A DNA stretch of 64,000 bases, taken from assembly GCA_903884655.1 (NCBI GenBank), contig CAISFO010000047.1:25328-89327 (forward strand), written 5' to 3'. This document shows positions 24,580-33,960 of the stretch, piece after piece. Under the pieces are notes generated by a model. That model had not been told where the DNA came from. It ran no database searches and worked only from the letters and a program-made list of their open reading frames with translations. Every line of letters starts with the position of its first letter. Positions within the stretch are counted from its first letter, which is position 1. The position numbers and the translations under genes were made by a program. This stretch comes from an uncultured Holophagaceae bacterium. GTDB lineage: Bacteria > Acidobacteriota > Holophagae > Holophagales > Holophagaceae.

Positions 24580-26321
24580 AGCTTGCGACCTTCCTCCAGG
24601 ATGTTCCCCCGGCGCGGCATCCGCTCTGGCGGGGGCTGGGCTGGGCCATGGTGGCCGGTACCCTCGGCTTCACGGCGCGCTTCCTGATGACGGGCAACGA
24701 GGGCATGCCGGGACGCACGGTGGGAGGCGACGTGCTCTTCGGCGAAGGCACCCGTGGCAGCGTGGGCACCCTCACTGAACAACTGGGCCCCAACCGCATG
24801 GTGCTGGCCTACAAGACCATCTCGGGAACGGAACAGGATCTGACCCTGGACCAGGTGACGGGCCACCTCGACGAGCAGGCGGGGCGATGGCGGATGGTGT
24901 CGCCCCAGGCTCATCGGAAGCTCGGCATCTGGACCCTGCGAGGACCCATGGACCTCCAGGTGATGCAGCCCGGCGACACCACCCTCCTGGGCCGTGGACG
25001 GATTGAGGAAGATGGGCCCGCCATCCGCTGGACCGGAGGGGAATGGGAGGGTCTGGCCCCGTTGCGCTGGGAGGCCCTGGAAGGCTCTTCCCGGGGCATC
25101 TGGAACCTGCCGACGGGCTGGCGCCGGGAGGCTGACGGCCACCTGCGGGTGGAGCATGGGCCCGTGCGCTGGCAGGCCCCCACCGATGGCTCCCCCGCCA
25201 CCCTCCAGTCCATGGACGCGGATCGCCTGTGGGCGACGCCGGGCTTCCTCACGGGTCACCTGGAGGGTGTGAAGGCGCACCTGACGGAAGGTTCTCTCCA
25301 AGCCTCCGTGGCGGATCTGTCGCCGGACATGATCACCTGGCCGGGCCCCCTGTCCTTCCAGCGGGCCGATGGCTGGCAGGGCGATGCCCAGGGTGGCATC
25401 GCCCCTAGACCTGCACCAGGAGGCAGCTTCCAGCAGGTGGAACTGAGGAACTTCCGCGCCCACCGGACCCTGGCAAACGGCGTGGAGCAGCTCACGACGG
25501 ACGGGGCGCGGTGGACGCCTGCAGGCCTGCGGCTCGAAGGCAACGTCGTCTGGGACCAGCCCGAAGATGGCCAGAAGCTCACCTTGAAGGCCCCGCGGGT
25601 GCTCATGCGGGAGGCTCCCGGGCGGGATCTTCCGGACACCCTGGCCATCGGCCAAGCCGTGGCGGAAGGCCAGGCCCTGCTCACCTGGGGCCGCCGGAGC
25701 CTGTCCTCTCCGCGCATCCTGGTGGAACGGAGCACCCGGAAATGGAAGCTCCAAAGCCCGGTGATGGGCCGCGGGGAGGATGGCACCTTCATCGGTGGGG
25801 CAGGGCAGGGCGATCCCCACGCCTGGACCATCGAGGGGCCCGTCCAGGTGAACCTCTTCATGGGCGGCACCCTCAGGGGCGCCCGGCTGATCTGGGAGCA
25901 GGCCCTGTGGACGCTCACTGGGCGGCCGGCGACCTGGAACCGCCTGCGGGAGCAGCTGTCCGGAACACGCATTGTGCGCTCCGGCGGGGTCATCGGGTTT
26001 CCGGAAGGACTGAGCGGCACCCTCGCCTCCCCGGATGGCGATCTCTTTGTCCGGGCCGATCAGGGCCAGAGCGAAGGCCAGCGCATCACCCTCCGGGGAA
26101 ATGTGGAATGCCAAGGCCAGGGCTGGCGCCTGGCGGCGGACACACTCACCATCAGCCTTGGCTCTGACCGGTCGGTGACACTGGTCCAGGCTCAGGGCGC
26201 CGTGCTGCTGCGCGGGCGGCTGGGCGAAGGACAGGGTGAGTCCCTGGAACTGGAACCTGGCCCCCAGACTGTGCGGTGGCAGGGCCGGGTGCGCGGCAAG
26301 GGATCGGGCACTGGCTGGTGA
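24576..26321 (+). CDS. Long membrane-anchored LptC/LptA-like protein
   Basis: The 581-residue protein starts at the GTG overlapping the recJ stop. One N-terminal span (about 17-38) anchors it, as in LptC; the rest is beta-rich with repeated short strands, and the last ~100 residues (GTLASPDGDLFVRADQ...ITLRGNVECQGQGWRLAADTL) look like the LptA/OstA beta-jellyroll. In many Gram-negatives lptC-lptA-lptB-rpoN-hpf is a conserved order, and lptB, rpoN and hpf follow here, so it probably bridges LPS from LptB2FG across the periplasm. It is about three times the length of a usual LptC. The family call is inference from anchor, fold and position. Confidence 0.65.
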   Translation: MKLATFLQDVPPARHPLWRGLGWAMVAGTLGFTARFLMTGNEGMPGRTVGGDVLFGEGTRGSVGTLTEQLGPNRMVLAYKTISGTEQDLTLDQVTGHLDEQAGRWRMVSPQAHRKLGIWTLRGPMDLQVMQPGDTTLLGRGRIEEDGPAIRWTGGEWEGLAPLRWEALEGSSRGIWNLPTGWRREADGHLRVEHGPVRWQAPTDGSPATLQSMDADRLWATPGFLTGHLEGVKAHLTEGSLQASVADLSPDMITWPGPLSFQRADGWQGDAQGGIAPRPAPGGSFQQVELRNFRAHRTLANGVEQLTTDGARWTPAGLRLEGNVVWDQPEDGQKLTLKAPRVLMREAPGRDLPDTLAIGQAVAEGQALLTWGRRSLSSPRILVERSTRKWKLQSPVMGRGEDGTFIGGAGQGDPHAWTIEGPVQVNLFMGGTLRGARLIWEQALWTLTGRPATWNRLREQLSGTRIVRSGGVIGFPEGLSGTLASPDGDLFVRADQGQSEGQRITLRGNVECQGQGWRLAADTLTISLGSDRSVTLVQAQGAVLLRGRLGEGQGESLELEPGPQTVRWQGRVRGKGSGTGW

Positions 26322-26372
26322 GGCTCTGGACATCTCGGGCATGATGGGGGACCCCTCGTAACAGGAGGCACC

Positions 26373-29300
26373 ATGCCCAGCTTTCTTGCTCCCCCTTTCT
26401 TGGCCTTCCTTCTGGCAGCGACCCCCTTCCTGGCCGCAGCAGCCAATGCCAAAGAGGAAGCTGCGACCGCCAAGGAGTCGCCCCTGGCTGCGCTGCCCTT
26501 CCGCAGCCTGGGCCCGGCCGTGACCTCAGGCCGGGTGGGGGATATCGCGGTTGATTTGGGCAGGCCAGCCACCTGGTATGTGGCGGCGGCGTCCGGCGGC
26601 GTGTGGAAAACTGTGAATGGCGGTACCACCTGGACGCCCATCTTCGACAAAGAGGGCTCGTTCTCCATCGGCTGCGTCACGCTCGACCCCCGGAACGCCA
26701 ACACCGTCTGGGTGGGCACGGGCGAGAACAATTCCCAGCGTTCCGTGGCCTATGGCGACGGTGTCTACCGGAGCCTGGATGGCGGAAAGAACTGGGAGAA
26801 CCTGGGCCTGAAGGCCAGCGAGCACATTGCCAAGATCCTGGTGGATCCCCGGAGCAGCCAGGTGGTGTTCGTGGCCGCCCAGGGCCCGCTCTGGAAGGAA
26901 GGCGGCGACCGCGGGCTCTACAAGTCCACGGATGGCGGCAAGAGCTGGAAGGCCGTGCTCACGGTGGACGCGCACACCGGCGTGACGGATGTGGTCATGG
27001 ACCCCCGCAATCCCGATGTCCTGATCGCCGCGACCTACCAGCGCCGCCGCCACGTGTGGGGCATGCTGGATGGCGGCCCCGGCAGCGGCATCCACAAAAG
27101 CACCGATGGCGGTCTTACCTGGACTCCCTTGAAGGAAGGCCTACCGAAAGAGCACCTGGGGCGCATCGGCCTGGCCATTCCTTTGGGCGAACCCGATACG
27201 GTCTACGCCACCATCGAGGCCGCCAACAAGGCGGGCGGCTTCTTCCGCAGTCTGGATGGTGGCCAGACCTGGGAGCGGCGCAGCGAGCAGGTGTCCGGGG
27301 CGGCCCAGTACTACCAGGAGCTCTTCTGCGATCCGAACGACCCCAAACGCGTCTACAGCATGGATACCTGGATGCAGGTGACCGAGGACGGTGGCAAGAC
27401 CTGGCGCAAGGTGGGGGAGGCCTTCAAGCACGTGGACAACCACGCGCTGTGGATCGACCCGGCCCAAACCGACCACCTGGTCTCCGGCTGCGATGGTGGG
27501 GTCTATGAAAGCCGCGACCGGGGCGCCACCTGGGAGTTCAAGGCCAACCTGCCCATCATCCAGTACTACCGGGTAGCCGTGGATAACGCGCAGCCCTTCT
27601 ACAACATCTATGGCGGCACTCAGGACAACTACTCCATGGGTGGCCCCAGCCGCACTCGGAACCTGCATGGCTCCACCGGTTTCGACTGGTACGTGACCCA
27701 GGGTGGGGATGGCTTCTACAGCCAGGTGGATCCCGACGATCCCAACACGGTGTATTCCGAAAGCCAGTACGGCGGACTGGCGCGGTTCGACCGTCGCACC
27801 GGCGAAGGGGTGGACATCCAGCCCAAACCGGCTCCGGGCGGGGAGCCCTTGAAGTGGAACTGGGATTCGCCTCTGATGATCAGTCCACACCATGGCCAGC
27901 GGCTCTATTTCGCCGCGCAGGAACTCTTCCGCAGCGACGACCGGGGCAACAGCTGGACGGCGGTGAGTCCGGATCTGACGCGGAAGATCGATCGCAGCCG
28001 TCTGAAGATCATGGACAAGGTCTGGAGCGTGGATGCGGTGGCCCGCAACATGTCCACCAGCTTCTTCGGGAACATCGTCGCCTTCCATGAAAGCCCCAAG
28101 ATCGAAGGACTGCTTTACGTGGGCACGGATGACGGTCTCATCCAGATCAGCGAGGATGGCGGCAAGGCCTGGCGCAAGGTGGACCGCTTCCCGGGCGTGC
28201 CGGACCTCGCCTATGTCTCGTGCCTGCAGGCCAGCCCCCACCAGGCCGACACGGTGTACGCGGCCTTCGACAACCACAAGACCGGCGATTTCCGGCCCCT
28301 CCTGCTGCGCTCCCGCGACCGGGGCCGGAGCTGGGCATCCATCTCCGGAAACTTGCCGGAGCGGGGCAGCGTCTACACCCTGCGGGAGGATCCGGCGCGG
28401 GAAGGCCTGCTCTACTGCGGCACCGAATTCGGCCTCTTCTTCAGCCTGGACGCGGGGAAGGTCTGGTCGAAGTTCAAGGAGCTGCCCACCATCGCCATCA
28501 AGGACCTGGCCATCCAGGCCCGGGAAGGCGATCTGGTGGCGGGCACCTTCGGCCGCGGGTTCTATATCCTCGATGACCTCACGCCCCTGCGGGAAGCCCG
28601 GGCGGAGCTGCTGGAGCGGGAGGCCCACCTCTTCGGCCTCAGGCCCGCCCTGGCCTACGTGCCGGCAGTGCCATTGGGCGGTCCCGGGAAATCCTTCCAG
28701 GGCGATGCGCTGTTCCTGTCGCCGAACCCGCCCTTCGGCGCGGTGTTCACCTATCACGTGAAGACTGAGCCCAAGACCCTGAAGAAGCAGCGGCAGGACA
28801 AGGAGCAGGAGGCCATCAAGGCCGCCCAGGATCCAGCCGTGCCTGCCTGGGAGGCCCTGAGAGCCGAGGACCGCGAGCTGCCGCCCAGCGTGGTGCTCAC
28901 CATCAGCGCACCCGATGGCCAGGTGGTGCGGCGCCTCACCGACAAGCCCGGGAAGGGGCTCCATCGGATCGCCTGGGATCTGCGTCTCCAGGATCCTGCC
29001 CCCATCAAGCTGAAGGAACCCACTGAGCGCGATCCCTGGGACTCCGGCCCTCGCGGCGCCCTGGCTGTGCCGGGCCGCTACCAGGCCAGTCTGGCTTGGC
29101 AGGTGGACGGTGTGTTGAGGCCCGTGGCAGGACCGGTCGCCTTCGATGTGAAGCCGCTGGATGCGGATCGGCTCAGCCCCGCCCAGTGGTCCGAATTCAG
29201 TGCGTTCTGCGTCCGCATGGGCGAAGATCAGCGCCGGGCCATGGCCGCTTCCGAGCGCCTGAAGGAGATCCAGGAGCGGCTGGATCACGTCATGAAGGCC

Positions 29301-29645
29301 CTGCTGGAAACCCCCACCCTGGATGGCGCCCGGCTGGCTCAGGGACGGAAGCTCCATGGTGAGCTCAAGGACCTGCGCGACCAGCTGAGTGGCGATGCCA
29401 CTGTGGCCGCCCGTCAGGAGCCGACCCTGCCTGGCATCCTCGATCGCATCGAGGCAGTCACGGGCAGCGTGTGGGGCACCACCCAGTTGCCTACCGCCAC
29501 CCAGCGGCAGAATCTGGCCTGGGCCGAGGAGGGCCTGAAGGCTGTGGATGCCAGGTTCGAGCAAGCCCTGACTGGGCTGAGGGCCCTGGAGGATGCCCTC
29601 GACGCAGCCAAAGCGCCCCATACCCCCGGCCGTGCCACGCATTAA
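26373..29645 (+). CDS. Secreted sortilin/VPS10-type beta-propeller protein with Asp-box repeats
   Basis: The 1090-residue precursor has a signal peptide (MPSFLAPPFLAFLLAATPFLAAA) and then ~700 residues of BNR/Asp-box repeats: SLDGGKNW, STDGGKSW, STDGGLTW, SLDGGQTW, SRDRGATW, SEDGGKAW, SRDRGRSW. These form sialidase- or VPS10-like propellers. The remaining ~350 residues include a short beta domain (VVLTISAPDGQVVRRL) and a helical C-terminal region. Such proteins are often labelled glycosyl hydrolases but catalytic residues are not evident, so binding or an unknown hydrolase role is as likely. It interrupts the lpt-rpoN cluster. GGAGG precedes the ATG. Confidence 0.85.
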   Translation: MPSFLAPPFLAFLLAATPFLAAAANAKEEAATAKESPLAALPFRSLGPAVTSGRVGDIAVDLGRPATWYVAAASGGVWKTVNGGTTWTPIFDKEGSFSIGCVTLDPRNANTVWVGTGENNSQRSVAYGDGVYRSLDGGKNWENLGLKASEHIAKILVDPRSSQVVFVAAQGPLWKEGGDRGLYKSTDGGKSWKAVLTVDAHTGVTDVVMDPRNPDVLIAATYQRRRHVWGMLDGGPGSGIHKSTDGGLTWTPLKEGLPKEHLGRIGLAIPLGEPDTVYATIEAANKAGGFFRSLDGGQTWERRSEQVSGAAQYYQELFCDPNDPKRVYSMDTWMQVTEDGGKTWRKVGEAFKHVDNHALWIDPAQTDHLVSGCDGGVYESRDRGATWEFKANLPIIQYYRVAVDNAQPFYNIYGGTQDNYSMGGPSRTRNLHGSTGFDWYVTQGGDGFYSQVDPDDPNTVYSESQYGGLARFDRRTGEGVDIQPKPAPGGEPLKWNWDSPLMISPHHGQRLYFAAQELFRSDDRGNSWTAVSPDLTRKIDRSRLKIMDKVWSVDAVARNMSTSFFGNIVAFHESPKIEGLLYVGTDDGLIQISEDGGKAWRKVDRFPGVPDLAYVSCLQASPHQADTVYAAFDNHKTGDFRPLLLRSRDRGRSWASISGNLPERGSVYTLREDPAREGLLYCGTEFGLFFSLDAGKVWSKFKELPTIAIKDLAIQAREGDLVAGTFGRGFYILDDLTPLREARAELLEREAHLFGLRPALAYVPAVPLGGPGKSFQGDALFLSPNPPFGAVFTYHVKTEPKTLKKQRQDKEQEAIKAAQDPAVPAWEALRAEDRELPPSVVLTISAPDGQVVRRLTDKPGKGLHRIAWDLRLQDPAPIKLKEPTERDPWDSGPRGALAVPGRYQASLAWQVDGVLRPVAGPVAFDVKPLDADRLSPAQWSEFSAFCVRMGEDQRRAMAASERLKEIQERLDHVMKALLETPTLDGARLAQGRKLHGELKDLRDQLSGDATVAARQEPTLPGILDRIEAVTGSVWGTTQLPTATQRQNLAWAEEGLKAVDARFEQALTGLRALEDALDAAKAPHTPGRATH

Positions 29646-29723
29646 AAGGCTTTTCTCCCGCGCGGCGGTCACGGCGCGCGCGACCCGGCGCGATCATGCA
29701 GTCAAGTATGTTCTGATAGAACC

Positions 29724-30461
29724 ATGACTGAGCAAGCCCCGTGCCTTGAGGCCGTGAACCTCCAGAAACGCTATGGCGACCGCACCGTGGTGCGGGATGT
29801 GAGCCTGTCTGTGGGCACGGGTGAAGTGGTGGGCCTGCTGGGACCCAACGGGGCCGGGAAGACCACCACGTTCTACATGGTCGTGGGGGTGGAGGCGCCT
29901 GACCAGGGCAGCATTCGCTGGCTGGGCCGGGATGTGACGGCCCTGCCCATGCACCGCCGGGCCCGGCTAGGCATCGGCTACCTGGCCCAGGAATCGAGCG
30001 TATTCCGAGGCCTGACGGTCTGGGAGAACCTGCTGGCCCTGGGGGAGCTCCAGCCCATCCCGAAGGCCCAGCAGAATGAGCGATGCGAGCACCTCCTGGC
30101 GGATTTCCATCTGGAGAAAGTTCGCGACACCCTCGGCATGAGCCTTTCCGGTGGGGAGCGGCGGCGCTGCGAGTTGGCCCGGGCCCTGGTGACCGAGCCG
30201 CGCATCATGCTGCTGGATGAGCCCTTTGCGGGTGTCGACCCCAAGTCCGTGCTGGAGATCCAGGGGCTTATCGGTGACCTCAAGAAGCGGGGCATCGGCG
30301 TACTGATCACCGACCACAATGTTCGGGAGACCTTGCAGATCGCCGACCGCGCCTATATCTTGGCGGACGGGATGATCATGAAAAACGGCTTGCCCCATGA
30401 GATCGCAGAGGATCCGGATATCCGCCGGGTCTACTTGGGCGACCGGTTCAGGCTCGACTGA
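29724..30461 (+). CDS. lptB: LPS export ABC transporter ATP-binding protein LptB
   Basis: The 245-residue ATPase powers LPS extraction from the inner membrane with LptFG. Motifs: Walker A GPNGAGKTT, Q-loop in GYLAQESSVFRGLTV, signature LSGGERRR, Walker B IMLLDEPFAGVDP, switch His in ITDHNVRETL. The YLAQESSVFR segment and the ITDHNVRETL ending are characteristic of LptB rather than generic ABC proteins. Its TGA overlaps the rpoN ATG, the usual lptB-rpoN coupling. LptF and LptG are not in the window. Confidence 0.96.
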   Translation: MTEQAPCLEAVNLQKRYGDRTVVRDVSLSVGTGEVVGLLGPNGAGKTTTFYMVVGVEAPDQGSIRWLGRDVTALPMHRRARLGIGYLAQESSVFRGLTVWENLLALGELQPIPKAQQNERCEHLLADFHLEKVRDTLGMSLSGGERRRCELARALVTEPRIMLLDEPFAGVDPKSVLEIQGLIGDLKKRGIGVLITDHNVRETLQIADRAYILADGMIMKNGLPHEIAEDPDIRRVYLGDRFRLD

Positions 30462-32029
30462 TGGCGGCCGGACCTTTCCTCTCGCATCGCCTGGCCCAGA
30501 GCCAGACGCTGGCACTCACGCCGGCCATGCAGCTGAAGCTCAAGCTGTGGCAGATGAACCTCCAGGAACTGTCCCAGACCATCGAGCGGGAGCTGGAGGA
30601 CAATCCGCTGCTGGAGCTGGCCGAAGACAGTGACGAGGTGCCGACCCTCGAGGCCATCGAGGAGGGCCGGGATTCCGATGTCACTGAAGGTTCTGCCGAG
30701 CAGATGTCCGATGCCGGTGAACTGCCCGAGGGGGTGGACACCGTGGATCTTGGACCCATCCTGGATGCGGCGGGCGAGATGAACCCGGAAGGCGACTTGG
30801 AGAAATTCACGGAAGAGGGCGTGGCCCAAGTACAGGAAACCGAGCTGGGTGCAGAGAACAGCTGGGATCAGGATCTGCCCCGGACCAGCAATCTCCCCGA
30901 GGAAGACCGGTTGTCCTGGGAGGACCGGTTGAGCGCCGTGGAATCCCTCCAGGACCACCTGCTGGGGCAGCTGTACGAAACCCTGGAGCACGAAGATCCC
31001 CGGGCACCCCTGGTGGAACGGCTTATCGACCGGATGGACCCCAAGGGGTTCCTGCGGATGGATCCGGACCAGCCCTCCCTGGAGGCGACCCCAGCCAAGC
31101 TGGCCGCCGACCTGGGGGTGACCGAGGAGGCCCTTCGCGCAGCCCTGGATGTGCTGCAGGAATTCGACCCCTCCGGGGTCGGCTGCTTCACCGTGCAGGA
31201 ATGCCTGCTGCTGCAGCTGCGCCATGCCGGGGCCGAACCCGACGACTTGGCCGTGCGCATCATCCAGGACTTCACGGAGCTGCTCTCCCAGCGGGACAGT
31301 GGCAGGCTGCGGCGGGCGCTGGCCTGTTCCGACGAAGAGCTCGCCCTGGCCATGGAGCAGCTCAAGCACCTCAACCCATCCCCCGGCCGGGCTTTCGATC
31401 CCGATGGCGAGCGCGTGGTGAAGCCGGATGTGGTGGTGCTCAAGGGTGAGGACGGCCACTGGAAGGTCTACCTCAATGACGAGGGCCTGCCGCGCCTTCG
31501 CGTGAACGGGGAATACCCGCGCTTCATGGCCTCCAGCGAAGCCAAGTGTGACAAGGACTTCATCCGGGAGCGCTTCCGCAGCGCCCGGGACTTCATCCGC
31601 GGCGTCGAGGACCGGAATCGCACGGTACTGCGGGTCTCGGCCCAGATCGTGGAACTCCAGAAGGAATTCATCGAGCACGGCATCGAAAGCCTGCGCCCCA
31701 TGGTGCTTCGGGATGTAGCCGAAGCCACCGGGTTCCATGAAAGCACCATCAGCCGGGTGGTGAAGGCCAAGACGATCCACACGCCCCAGGGCCTCTTCGA
31801 CCTGAACTACTTCTTCTCGGCCCGTCCAAAGGATTCCGATGTCTCCGCCACCGTGGTGAAACACCGCATCAAGGCCTTCGTGCAGGCCGAGGATATCGCC
31901 AAGCCGCTCTCCGACGAAGCCATCGCCAGCCTATTGGAACGGGATGGCATCAAAGTGGCTCGGCGGACAGTGAACAAGTACCGGGAGGAGTTGAAGATTC
32001 CTCCAGCTTCCCAGCGCCGACGCCGATAA
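30461..32029 (+). CDS. rpoN: RNA polymerase sigma-54 factor
   Basis: The 522-residue sigma factor has the Gln/Leu-rich region I (QSQTLALTPAMQLKLKLWQMNLQEL), an acidic region II, the core-binding and HTH segments (DVAEATGFHESTISRVVKAK) and the RpoN box ARRTVNKYREELKIP at the end, which contacts the -24 element. It directs transcription with NtrC-type ATPase activators. One such activator is encoded 2 kb downstream, and a -24/-12 promoter candidate occurs at 35923. The start overlaps the lptB stop. Confidence 0.97.
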   Translation: MAAGPFLSHRLAQSQTLALTPAMQLKLKLWQMNLQELSQTIERELEDNPLLELAEDSDEVPTLEAIEEGRDSDVTEGSAEQMSDAGELPEGVDTVDLGPILDAAGEMNPEGDLEKFTEEGVAQVQETELGAENSWDQDLPRTSNLPEEDRLSWEDRLSAVESLQDHLLGQLYETLEHEDPRAPLVERLIDRMDPKGFLRMDPDQPSLEATPAKLAADLGVTEEALRAALDVLQEFDPSGVGCFTVQECLLLQLRHAGAEPDDLAVRIIQDFTELLSQRDSGRLRRALACSDEELALAMEQLKHLNPSPGRAFDPDGERVVKPDVVVLKGEDGHWKVYLNDEGLPRLRVNGEYPRFMASSEAKCDKDFIRERFRSARDFIRGVEDRNRTVLRVSAQIVELQKEFIEHGIESLRPMVLRDVAEATGFHESTISRVVKAKTIHTPQGLFDLNYFFSARPKDSDVSATVVKHRIKAFVQAEDIAKPLSDEAIASLLERDGIKVARRTVNKYREELKIPPASQRRRR

Positions 32030-32082
32030 ACGGGTCGGACTCACATGTTCCGGGCCACCCGGCCCTTTCCAGGAGTGTTCCC

Positions 32083-32409
32083 ATGAAGGTCAACTACACC
32101 GGCCGCCACATGGAGCTCACCGAGCCCCTGAAGCAGTACACCAAGGAGCGGCTGGACAAGATGGCCACCTATCTGGATGACATCATCGATGTGCACGTGA
32201 TCCTGAGCGTGGAGAAGCATCGGCACGCGGCCGAGATCACACTCAAGACCCGGGCCAGCGCCTTCGTGGCCTCCGCCACCACCGACGACATGTACACCAG
32301 CATCAACCAGGCGGTCGAGAAACTGGATGCCCAGGCGCACAAGCAGCAGGGCAAGCGCCACACCCGTCCCCACGAGAGCCTGAAGGCCGGTGTTGTCGAA
32401 GAACCGTGA
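32083..32409 (+). CDS. hpf: Ribosome hibernation-promoting factor, short form
   Basis: The 108-residue protein has the HPF/YfiA S30AE fold: MKVNYTGRHMELTEPLKQYTKERLDKM and IAxVE-like strands, then SATTDDMYTSINQAVEKLDAQAHKQQGK. It lacks the C-terminal dimerisation domain of long HPF. It inactivates ribosomes in stationary phase. Position after rpoN is the conserved order. AGGAG stands before the ATG, and a hairpin follows the stop. Confidence 0.94.
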   Translation: MKVNYTGRHMELTEPLKQYTKERLDKMATYLDDIIDVHVILSVEKHRHAAEITLKTRASAFVASATTDDMYTSINQAVEKLDAQAHKQQGKRHTRPHESLKAGVVEEP

Positions 32410-32424
32410 TTTCTACTTTCCCAG

Positions 32425-32452
32425 CAGAGGCGGCCCTTTCGGGCCGCCTCTG
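32425..32452 (+). terminator. GC-rich hairpin after hpf
   Basis: A 12-bp stem (CAGAGGCGGCCC / GGGCCGCCTCTG) has a TTTC loop. No T-run follows, so termination would be weak or factor-assisted. Confidence 0.55.
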
Positions 32453-32461
32453 GCATTGAAC

Positions 32462-32483
32462 GGCAGGGGTGGGAACCCCTGCC
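32462..32483 (+). other. Second hairpin between hpf and the zinc-ribbon gene
   Basis: GGCAGGGGT pairs with ACCCCTGCC around a GGGA tetraloop, ten bases after the first hairpin and 33 bases before the next ATG. No T-run follows. It may add to termination or sit in the leader of the small gene. Confidence 0.45.
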
Positions 32484-32515
32484 AAACGCGCTATCCTAGA
32501 GGTTCGGAGACCGTC

Positions 32516-32680
32516 ATGCCCGATCCCACGCATCTCTATGCCCCCAAGACCTGCACCGATCCCACTCAGATCTGCGAGAAGTGCCGCTGCGCCTACACTC
32601 TGGAGCACTTCCAGCATGGCGTCGATGGCCAGGAGTGCGTCTGCCGGCGCTGCCTCCAGGTGATGGGGTACAAGGTCTAG
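32516..32680 (+). CDS. 54-residue zinc-ribbon-like microprotein
   Basis: The product has four cysteines arranged as CEKC-x17-CRRC (plus two extra Cys in CRC and CVC), the layout of a small zinc ribbon. The frame could begin earlier but the ATG at 32516 fits the position after the hairpins, and the earlier part looks non-coding. The stop lies two bases before the mqnC ATG, so the two are probably cotranscribed. No named family recognised; nucleic-acid or protein binding is plausible. Confidence 0.6.
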   Translation: MPDPTHLYAPKTCTDPTQICEKCRCAYTLEHFQHGVDGQECVCRRCLQVMGYKV

Positions 32681-32682
32681 GC

Positions 32683-33783
32683 ATGACCCCCATCCTTGCC
32701 ACTGCCGAGGAGGTCCTCCATGGCGTGATCCAGGGACGGCGGATCTCCGCGGCGGAAGCGACTCTGCTCCTGGAGCAGGCGGAGCTGCCGGATTTGGCCG
32801 TGGCCGCCACGGCTGTCCGGGACCGCCACAACGATTCCCGCCGGGCCAGCTACGTGATCGACCGCAACGTCAACTACACGGACGTCTGCAACGTCTACTG
32901 CACGTTTTGCGCCTTCTACCACAAGCCTGGCGACAGCCGGGGCTACGTGCTCACGCGGGAGCAGCTCAAGCAGAAGGCGGAGGAGACCCGTGCCCTCGGC
33001 GGCACCGGCTTCCTGCTCCAGGGCGGCGTGAATCCGGACCTGCCCTGGGACTACTACCTGGATCTTGTGAGGTATCTGAACCAGGACCTGGGCATCTGGG
33101 TCCACGGGTTCTCGCCGGTGGAAATCCAGATGATGGCGAAATTGAGCGGCCAGACGCTCCGCAAGACCATTGCGGACCTGCGCGAGGCCGGGCTCGGTTC
33201 CATCCCTGGTGGTGGCGCGGAGATCCTGGTGGACCGCATCCGGAAGAAGATCGCGCCCCTGAAGGGAGGCCGCGAGAAGTGGCTGGAGGTCATGGAAGCC
33301 GCCCACGAGGAGGGCTTGAAGACCACGGGCACCATGATGTTCGGCATCACCGAGACCCTGGCCGAGCGCATCGAGCACCTGGAGGCCTTGCGAGACCAGC
33401 AGGACCAGGCGCTGGTCCGGGCAAACGGCGGCGGCTACACGGCCTTTGCCGCCTGGCCCTTCCAGAGCGGCCACACGCCCTGGGAAGGCAAGGTGCCCAA
33501 ACCCACAGACGTTGAGTACCTGCGTGCCATCGCCGTGGCCCGCATCTTCCTGGACAACTTCCAGCACATCCAGAGTTCCTGGGTCACCATGGGCCGCAAG
33601 ACCGGCCAGCTGGCCCTGCACTACGGCTGCGACGACATGGGCAGTCTCATGCTGGAAGAGAACGTCGTCAGCGCCGCGGGCACCTGCTACAGCGTCAACA
33701 AGGACGAGATGGACCGCATGATCCGCGCTGCGGGCTATGAGCCATGGCAGCGGGACAACATCTACGGGGAAATCGGGATCTGA
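32683..33783 (+). CDS. mqnC: Cyclic dehypoxanthinyl futalosine synthase (menaquinone, futalosine pathway)
   Basis: This 366-residue radical SAM enzyme cyclises dehypoxanthine futalosine in menaquinone synthesis. The cluster motif is CNVYCTFC within YVIDRNVNYTDVCNVYCTFC. Other family segments are LLQGGVNPDLP, GLGSIPGGGAEILVDRIRKKI, ASWVTMG-like SSWVTMGRKTGQLAL, and GSLMLEENVVSAAG, which favour MqnC over the related MqnE. The start ATG is two bases after the zinc-ribbon stop. Menaquinone would be the natural donor for the b/c cytochromes encoded near 12-16 kb. Other mqn genes are not in the window. Confidence 0.9.
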   Translation: MTPILATAEEVLHGVIQGRRISAAEATLLLEQAELPDLAVAATAVRDRHNDSRRASYVIDRNVNYTDVCNVYCTFCAFYHKPGDSRGYVLTREQLKQKAEETRALGGTGFLLQGGVNPDLPWDYYLDLVRYLNQDLGIWVHGFSPVEIQMMAKLSGQTLRKTIADLREAGLGSIPGGGAEILVDRIRKKIAPLKGGREKWLEVMEAAHEEGLKTTGTMMFGITETLAERIEHLEALRDQQDQALVRANGGGYTAFAAWPFQSGHTPWEGKVPKPTDVEYLRAIAVARIFLDNFQHIQSSWVTMGRKTGQLALHYGCDDMGSLMLEENVVSAAGTCYSVNKDEMDRMIRAAGYEPWQRDNIYGEIGI

Positions 33784-33833
33784 GCCACAGCGCACCTCGA
33801 ACTTGATCCGAACCCTGGCCACAAATTCCAAAT

Positions 33834-33857
33834 TGCATCAGTGATGCATTGATGCAT
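33834..33857. promoter_or_regulatory. Overlapping palindromes upstream of the sigma-54 activator gene
   Basis: TGCATCA-G-TGATGCA (33834-33848) and ATGCAT-TG-ATGCAT (33844-33857) are perfect overlapping dyads about 105-125 bases before the activator start. Half-sites match the palindromes at 35773 and 35895, suggesting the activator binds here too (autoregulation). Confidence 0.5.
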
Positions 33858-33960
33858 AATTAGACAACCTTGGTTTCCCTACGCCTCCCTGTCGGCCAGA
33901 GCCTCTGAGCTCTTGGCTGACCTTGGTATAAGCGCAAGCCTTGATCCGGTGGAGTTTGTC

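Noticed and set aside
27141..29672. An 843-codon minus-strand frame opposite the propeller gene
   Set aside because: Antisense shadow of the Asp-box gene; no motif or start signal.
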